This document shows, piece after piece, positions 53,783 to 58,634 of a DNA stretch of 58,634 nt. Below the pieces are notes generated by a model that was not told where the DNA came from, did no database searches, and saw only the letters and a list, made by a program, of their open reading frames with translations. The stretch lies in contig JAMPDR010000007.1 of NCBI GenBank assembly GCA_023665555.1, positions 1-58,634 of the forward strand, given 5' to 3'. Source of the DNA: Ruminococcus sp. (GTDB lineage Bacteria > Bacillota > Clostridia > Oscillospirales > Acutalibacteraceae). Each line of letters opens with the position of its first letter. Position 1 is the first letter of the stretch. The position numbers and the translations under genes are program-made.

Positions 53783-56700
53783 ATGGTATACAGAGTTTAT
53801 GTTGAAAAGAAAAAAGAACTTGCTCACGAAGCTGCATCACTTTTAAGCGATGTTAAGGGTTTCCTTGGTATAAGTTCATTAAGTGATATTAGAATAATCA
53901 ATCGTTATGACGTTGAGAATATCGACAAGGATTTGTTTGAACATTGCAAAACAACTGTTTTTTCTGAACCTCAGCTTGATGTTATTTCAGATTCAATTGA
54001 TAATGATGCAGCAGTAATTTTTGCGGTTGAATATCTTCCCGGTCAATTCGATCAGCGCGCAGATTCAGCTGCACAGTGTATTCAGATCATTTCTCAGGGT
54101 GAGCGTCCGACTGTTCGTACCGCAAAGGTATATATGCTTTACGGTAACCCTACTGAAATCGAAATCAACAAAATCAAGAAATATGTTATTAACCCTGTTG
54201 AAGCATGTGAAGCATCACTTGAAAAGGTTGAAACCCTTGAAGTAAAGGCGAATGTACCGACTGAGGTTGCAACCCTTGACGGCTTTCTTGCGCTTGATGA
54301 TGACGGACTTGCAAAATTTGTTGAAACTTATTCACTTGCAATGGATAAGGATGACATCAAATTTTGCCAGGACTATTTCAAAACCGAAAATCGTGAACCG
54401 ACCATTACTGAAATTCGTATGATTGATACGTATTGGTCAGACCATTGCCGTCATACTACCTTCCTTACAACTATTGATAGTGTTAAATTTGAAGATGAAC
54501 TTCTTCAAAAGGCTTATGATGATTATATCGCAACAAGAAAAGAACTTGGCAGAACAAAGCCGATCAACCTTATGGATATCGGCACACTTGCCGCTAAATA
54601 TCTTAAAAAGACCGGTAAACTTAACAAACTTGATGAATCGGAAGAAATCAACGCTTGCACGGTTAAGATTGATGTCGAGGTTGACGGAAAAACTGAGCCG
54701 TGGCTGCTTCTCTTCAAAAATGAAACACATAACCACCCGACTGAAATTGAACCGTTCGGTGGTGCAGCCACTTGTATCGGCGGCGCTATCAGAGATCCGC
54801 TTTCCGGCCGCTCATATGTATATGCAGCCATGCGTGTAACAGGTGCGGCAGATCCTCTCAAAAGTCTTGAAGAAACAATGGAAGGTAAACTTCCGCAAAG
54901 AAAGATTGTTACAACTGCCGCGGCAGGTTATTCATCATATGGTAATCAGATTGGTCTTGCAACAGGTCAGGTTGATGAAATTTATCATGACGGCTACGCT
55001 GCCAAGAGAATGGAAATAGGTGCAGTTATTGCCGCTGCTCCGGCAAAGAATGTTCGCCGTGAATGTCCGCAGGATGGAGATGTTGTTATTCTCCTCGGCG
55101 GAAGAACAGGCCGCGACGGTTGCGGCGGTGCAACAGGTTCTTCAAAATCACACAATCTTCAGTCGCTTGAAAGCTGCGGTGCAGAAGTGCAGAAGGGTAA
55201 TGCCCCCGAAGAAAGAAAACTTCAGCGTCTTTTCAGAAATGAAGAGGCATGCCGCATGATCAAACGCTGCAATGACTTTGGCGCAGGCGGTGTTTCTGTT
55301 GCAATCGGCGAACTTGCAGACGGACTGGAAATTAACCTCAACGCTGTTCCGAAGAAGTATGAAGGTCTTGACGGAACAGAACTTGCAATTTCTGAATCAC
55401 AGGAAAGAATGGCAGTTGTTGTTGAGGTTGGCGATGTTGAACGTTTCCTCGAACTTGCTCACAGTGAAAACCTTGAAGCAACAGTTGTTGCCGAGGTAAA
55501 AGCTGAGCCAAGGCTTGTTATGAATTGGAACGGCAAGAAGATTGTAGATATTTCGCGTGAGTTTCTTAATTCTAACGGTGCTGAAAAGCATATTGATATT
55601 ACTCCCGTTCCATCTGAATGTTTTGATAAAGACACAAGTGGCGACTTTACCGATAAGTATATCGAACTTGCAGGCGACCTTAATGTATGTTCAAAGAGAG
55701 GTCTGTCTGAGCGTTTCGACTCAACGATTGGCGCCGGTACTGTTCTCATGCCGTTTGGCGGTAAGAATCAAATTACACCGAATCAGGCAATGGTAAACAA
55801 AATTTCCCAGGAAAAGAAACACACTGATGATTGCTCGTATATGGCATGGGGCTACAATCCGTTTATAACCGAGAAATCACCATATCATGGTGCATATCTT
55901 GCGGTTGTTGAATCAGTTTCAAAGCTTATTGCAAGCGGCGCAAAATTTGAGGATGTATATCTTACATTCCAGGAATATTTTGAACGTCCTGGTAAGGATA
56001 GCAAGCGTTGGGGCAAACCTTTGGCGGCATTGCTTGGTGCATTTGAGGCTCAAAAGGATTTATCAATCGCTGCAATCGGCGGTAAGGATTCAATGAGCGG
56101 TACTTTTGAAAAGCTTGATGTGCCGCCGACTCTGGTTTCTTTTGCTGTTACAACCGGCAAAACAGATGAGGTTATTTCACCTGAATTCAAAGCTGCGGGA
56201 CATAAGTGTGTACTTGTAACTGCTGAATATAACGAGAACGGTCTGCCGAAAGCTGATTCACTGATTGCAACTTTCAATCAGGTAACAGAGCTTATGAGAA
56301 GCGGTAAGGTTTATGCTGCTTACACACCTTGCTATGGCGGTGTTGCAGAAGCAATCATGAAAATGTCATTCGGTAATGATATCGGTTTTGTATATGATGA
56401 TGGTCTTACCAATGATGATATTTTCGGCTATAATTATGGTGCATTTATTCTTGAAGTTTCGGATGATGTAAATGTCGGAAAGAAGCTTGGTATAACAACC
56501 GATAAGCAGTCAATTACTTTCAAATCAAGTGAAATTGAACTTACAAAGTTGCTTGAAGTATATGAAAATAAACTTGAACCTGTTTATGCATGCAACATTG
56601 AGCAGGAAAGCGGAGAAATCAAGAATTTCTCATATGAATCAACCACAAGACTTTCTCCTTCAATCAAGGTTGCAAAACCGAAAGTTCTTATCCCTGTTTT

Positions 56701-57472
56701 CCCTGGCACGAACTGTGAATATGACAGTGCAAAAGCTGTTGAAAGAGCAGGCGGCGAGGCTGAGATTATTGTTATTAAGAATCTCAGTTCAAAAGATATA
56801 GCTGAATCAGCTTCGTATTTTGCAAATAGCCTTAAAACTGCACAGATGGTATTCATTCCGGGCGGATTCTCCGGCGGCGATGAACCCGACGGTTCAGGTA
56901 AGTTTATTACTGCGTTCTTCCGTAATGCTGCAATCAAAGAAGAGGTTACGCGTTTGCTTGAACAGCGCGACGGTTTGATGTGCGGTATATGCAATGGTTT
57001 CCAGGCTCTTATCAAACTCGGACTTGTTCCGTATGGTAAGATTATTGACACAGATGAAAACTGTCCAACACTTACTTTCAATACAATCGGCAGACATCAG
57101 TCGCGAATCGTTCGCACAAGAATCGCATCAAATAAGTCGCCGTGGCTCAGTGGTACCGATGTCGGCGAAGTATATTCAGTGCCGATTTCTCACGGCGAGG
57201 GTCGATTCCTTGCTGATAGTGAACTTATCCTTAAACTTGCAGAAAACGGTCAGATTGCAACTCAGTATTGTGATTTTGACGGCAATGCAACAGGGGATAT
57301 TCACTTCAATCCGAATAACTCCGCTTTTGCAATTGAGGGTATCACTTCACCTGACGGAAGAGTATTCGGCAAAATGGGTCACAGTGAACGTATTGATACA
57401 GGTCTTTATAAAAACGTTGAAGGCAACTATGACATCGGTATGTTTAAAAATGCAGTTAAATATTTCAAATAA
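53783..57472 (+). CDS. purL: Phosphoribosylformylglycinamidine synthase, single-chain form
   Basis: A 1229-residue FGAM synthase. It carries an N-terminal PurS-like part (about 1-190), two AIR-synthase-like halves (DTYWSDHCRHTTF at about 213, ETHNHPTEIEPFGGAATCIGG region at about 313, GGKDSMSGTF in the second half) and a C-terminal glutamine amidotransferase (about 975-1229) with PGTNCEYD, the nucleophile Cys1070 in GICNGFQ and the HGEGRF His. This is the long clostridial type shared with Ruminococcus and Bacteroides rather than the split PurSLQ of Bacillus. Its TAA is followed by a terminator, ending the operon. Confidence 0.97.
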   Translation: MVYRVYVEKKKELAHEAASLLSDVKGFLGISSLSDIRIINRYDVENIDKDLFEHCKTTVFSEPQLDVISDSIDNDAAVIFAVEYLPGQFDQRADSAAQCIQIISQGERPTVRTAKVYMLYGNPTEIEINKIKKYVINPVEACEASLEKVETLEVKANVPTEVATLDGFLALDDDGLAKFVETYSLAMDKDDIKFCQDYFKTENREPTITEIRMIDTYWSDHCRHTTFLTTIDSVKFEDELLQKAYDDYIATRKELGRTKPINLMDIGTLAAKYLKKTGKLNKLDESEEINACTVKIDVEVDGKTEPWLLLFKNETHNHPTEIEPFGGAATCIGGAIRDPLSGRSYVYAAMRVTGAADPLKSLEETMEGKLPQRKIVTTAAAGYSSYGNQIGLATGQVDEIYHDGYAAKRMEIGAVIAAAPAKNVRRECPQDGDVVILLGGRTGRDGCGGATGSSKSHNLQSLESCGAEVQKGNAPEERKLQRLFRNEEACRMIKRCNDFGAGGVSVAIGELADGLEINLNAVPKKYEGLDGTELAISESQERMAVVVEVGDVERFLELAHSENLEATVVAEVKAEPRLVMNWNGKKIVDISREFLNSNGAEKHIDITPVPSECFDKDTSGDFTDKYIELAGDLNVCSKRGLSERFDSTIGAGTVLMPFGGKNQITPNQAMVNKISQEKKHTDDCSYMAWGYNPFITEKSPYHGAYLAVVESVSKLIASGAKFEDVYLTFQEYFERPGKDSKRWGKPLAALLGAFEAQKDLSIAAIGGKDSMSGTFEKLDVPPTLVSFAVTTGKTDEVISPEFKAAGHKCVLVTAEYNENGLPKADSLIATFNQVTELMRSGKVYAAYTPCYGGVAEAIMKMSFGNDIGFVYDDGLTNDDIFGYNYGAFILEVSDDVNVGKKLGITTDKQSITFKSSEIELTKLLEVYENKLEPVYACNIEQESGEIKNFSYESTTRLSPSIKVAKPKVLIPVFPGTNCEYDSAKAVERAGGEAEIIVIKNLSSKDIAESASYFANSLKTAQMVFIPGGFSGGDEPDGSGKFITAFFRNAAIKEEVTRLLEQRDGLMCGICNGFQALIKLGLVPYGKIIDTDENCPTLTFNTIGRHQSRIVRTRIASNKSPWLSGTDVGEVYSVPISHGEGRFLADSELILKLAENGQIATQYCDFDGNATGDIHFNPNNSAFAIEGITSPDGRVFGKMGHSERIDTGLYKNVEGNYDIGMFKNAVKYFK

Positions 57473-57498
57473 GTAATCCCTAATATTAACATTTAAAC

Positions 57499-57543
57499 CA
57501 TGCGGTATTGCTCAAAATCGGAGTTATGCCGCATGATTTTTTT
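57499..57543 (+). terminator. Terminator of the purine operon
   Basis: CATGCGGTAT (57499-57508) pairs with ATGCCGCATG (57526-57535), followed by seven T. Confidence 0.8.
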
Positions 57544-57574
57544 AAAAATTTTTCGAAAATTTTTCTTCCATTTC

Positions 57575-57603
57575 TTGACAAGCGATATTTATTGTGATAT
57601 AGT
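57575..57603 (+). promoter_or_regulatory. SigA-type promoter of the secreted repeat protein gene
   Basis: TTGACA (57575-57580), 17 bases, TATAGT (57598-57603). A palindrome overlaps its 3' end. Confidence 0.75.
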
Positions 57604-57617
57604 TAGCGTATGCTAAC
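57602..57617. promoter_or_regulatory. Palindrome at the transcription start, candidate operator
   Basis: GTTAGC (57602-57607), GTAT, GCTAAC (57612-57617). It overlaps the end of the -10 box and the expected start site, the place where a repressor would block RNA polymerase. A GTTAAC palindrome follows at about 57628-57633. Confidence 0.4.
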
Positions 57618-57661
57618 TGAGCGCGCAGTTAACAATAGCATTTCTTAACGGAGGTTAAATA

Positions 57662-58634
57662 ATGAAAAATTTGAAAAGAAGTTTGCTCATTTTTGCAGTA
57701 TGCATATGTATGCTTATGACAAGCATTTTTCCATCCATGGCATACAATGTTGAACCTGTATCAGATACAATTGTGGCAGATGAAGCATTGATGTCACCGC
57801 CCACAGCGAATGACATAACTAAGGTTGAAACCATCTTCGGAACTGATTGCAGAATCCGTTTCAGATCATCAGCAAGACAATGGATTTTCGCAATAACAAG
57901 TGTTACCGTAAACGGTGTTGCTTATAAAGAGGCATCAGATCCAAATGCAGTTTGGAATAATGATTATTACTATCCAAGCACACAAAGTGCACATTATCTT
58001 TCAGTTGGCGAAGCAAAATTAACAAGCGATTTCAACAAAATAGTTGTCACAGCTGACGGCTATGAGGACTTCATCATTGAAGTTAAGAAGAATGGTACTG
58101 CCTATGACTTTAACGTTCATCAACATAGCGGCGGAACAGCAACTTGCACATCACGTGCCGTATGTGAAGGCTGCGGACAGGAATATGGTGAACTTGCGGC
58201 TCACAAAGAAGTACAAGGACCGTATTTCCCGGCAACCTGCACAATTCCCGGTCTTGAAAAGAGTACATACTGCTCAGTATGTAAGGAAGTAATCGTTCCT
58301 GCTGAAGTAATTCCGGCACTCGGACACACAGAGGTAATTGATGAGGCAGTTGCACCGACTTGCACAGAAACAGGCCTTACAGAAGGCAGTCACTGTAAAT
58401 ATTGCAATGAAGTAATCGTAGCACAGGAAGTTGTTCCTGCAACAGGACACAAAGAAGTACAAGGTCCGTACTTCCCTGCAACCTGTACAATCCCGGGTCT
58501 TGAAAAGAGCACATACTGCTCAGTATGCAAGGAAGTAATCGTTCCTGCTGAAGTAATTCCGGCACTCGGACACACAGAGGTAATTGATGAGGCAGTTGCA
58601 CCGACTTGCACAGAAACAGGCCTTACAGAAGGCA
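57662..58634 (+). CDS. Secreted protein with HI-type domain and Cys-rich tandem repeats, 3' end outside the window
   Basis: A partial product of at least 324 residues. It opens with a signal peptide (1-27, cleavage after SMA), followed by a domain resembling the hemoglobin-interacting (DUF1533) beta-sandwich of Firmicutes surface proteins (about 50-145, ending VVTADGYEDF). From about 155 it consists of Cys-rich repeats of roughly 41 residues, each with a CT..GL...C..C core and ending in PALGH or PATGH, paired into an 82-residue unit. The Cys pairs resemble zinc knuckles. CGGAGGTTAAATA precedes the ATG. Such repeats are common in surface proteins of gut Clostridia; ligand and anchor are not visible. 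Confidence 0.85.
   Translation, partial: MKNLKRSLLIFAVCICMLMTSIFPSMAYNVEPVSDTIVADEALMSPPTANDITKVETIFGTDCRIRFRSSARQWIFAITSVTVNGVAYKEASDPNAVWNNDYYYPSTQSAHYLSVGEAKLTSDFNKIVVTADGYEDFIIEVKKNGTAYDFNVHQHSGGTATCTSRAVCEGCGQEYGELAAHKEVQGPYFPATCTIPGLEKSTYCSVCKEVIVPAEVIPALGHTEVIDEAVAPTCTETGLTEGSHCKYCNEVIVAQEVVPATGHKEVQGPYFPATCTIPGLEKSTYCSVCKEVIVPAEVIPALGHTEVIDEAVAPTCTETGLTEG
58202..58634 (+). repeat. Tandem repeat, 246-bp unit, within the secreted protein gene
   Basis: Copy 1 spans 58202-58447 and copy 2 starts at 58448 and runs off the window. The period is 246 bases (82 codons), in frame. The first ~80 bases of the copies differ at a handful of third positions, while the following ~90 bases are identical, which indicates recent duplication or conversion. 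Each unit holds two diverged 41-residue halves. Confidence 0.9.

Noticed and set aside
54523-54861. Long antisense ORFs inside purL and ftsH (for example also 29136-29564)
   Set aside because: They are antisense shadows of strongly supported genes, lack ribosome binding sites and encode Ser/Leu-rich sequence typical of reverse-frame reading.
58202-58634. CRISPR-like array
   Set aside because: The repeats are in frame, 246 bases long, contiguous and encode a protein repeat; there are no unique spacers.

Overview
The window reads as a chromosomal core segment of a low-to-medium GC, spore-forming member of the Clostridia, most like the Oscillospiraceae/Ruminococcaceae. Support comes from the spore genes (yqfC, yqfD, a YlbJ-like protein, dipicolinate synthase dpaA/dpaB), Firmicutes gene orders (yqfC-yqfD-phoH-ybeY-dgkA, rplI-dnaB, tilS-hpt-ftsH), strong AGGAGG-type ribosome binding sites with GTG and TTG starts, a tryptophan T-box, and a single-chain PurL of clostridial type. 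All names rest on motif and family recognition by eye; no database search was run.

Layout. 1-2.7 kb: hibernation factor hpf, an RNA methyltransferase, a deoxyinosine glycosylase and a small Cys-rich protein. 2.7-7.6 kb: a YlbJ-like membrane protein divergent from yqfC-yqfD, then phoH-ybeY-dgkA. 7.6-9.0 kb: a CofE-like ligase, a nested palindromic element and a T-box leader with specifier UGG. 9.0-11.9 kb: the tryptophan-type ABC transporter trpXYZ. 12-17.3 kb: polysaccharide deacetylase, lon, engB, a GlpP-family regulator and a DUF378 protein bracketed by two related palindromic repeats. 17.4-20.8 kb (minus strand): DUF421-DUF4363 and nfeD-SPFH-zinc-ribbon gene groups. 21-30.6 kb: RNase J, gdpP, rplI, dnaB, tilS, hpt, ftsH. 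30.8-37.6 kb: a degenerate UppP homologue, ftsK/spoIIIE, a YgiQ radical SAM protein, a ComEC-like metallo-beta-lactamase protein and DUF3006. 37.6-40 kb: rpsB-tsf with a structured leader, and an ElaA-type acetyltransferase. 40-44 kb: murC (minus), dpaAB, an AlsE-like epimerase. 44-46.5 kb: a structured RNA and a NatAB-type ABC exporter. 46.6-57.5 kb: a purine operon purE-purC-purF paralogue-purF-purM-purN-purD-purL. 57.6 kb to the end: the 5' part of a secreted protein built of Cys-rich repeats.

How the genes work together. The purine operon covers most steps from PRPP to AICAR precursors in one transcript; purK, purB and purH are not in the window. RNase J, GdpP, L9 and DnaB form a housekeeping block of RNA decay, c-di-AMP turnover, translation and replication. 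Trp-tRNA charging should control the TrpXYZ importer through the T-box.

Most of the window is ordinary core genome. The less ordinary items are: a PurF paralogue that lacks the catalytic cysteine and sits next to an intact PurF; a family of short palindromic repeats with ends like GGAAACTCTGATT; a structured RNA with its own terminator and a possible alternative pairing at 44.09-44.25 kb; a nested palindromic element at 8.4-8.64 kb; a UppP-like protein without the usual catalytic residues; and very short translated-looking leader ORFs in front of trpY and gdpP.
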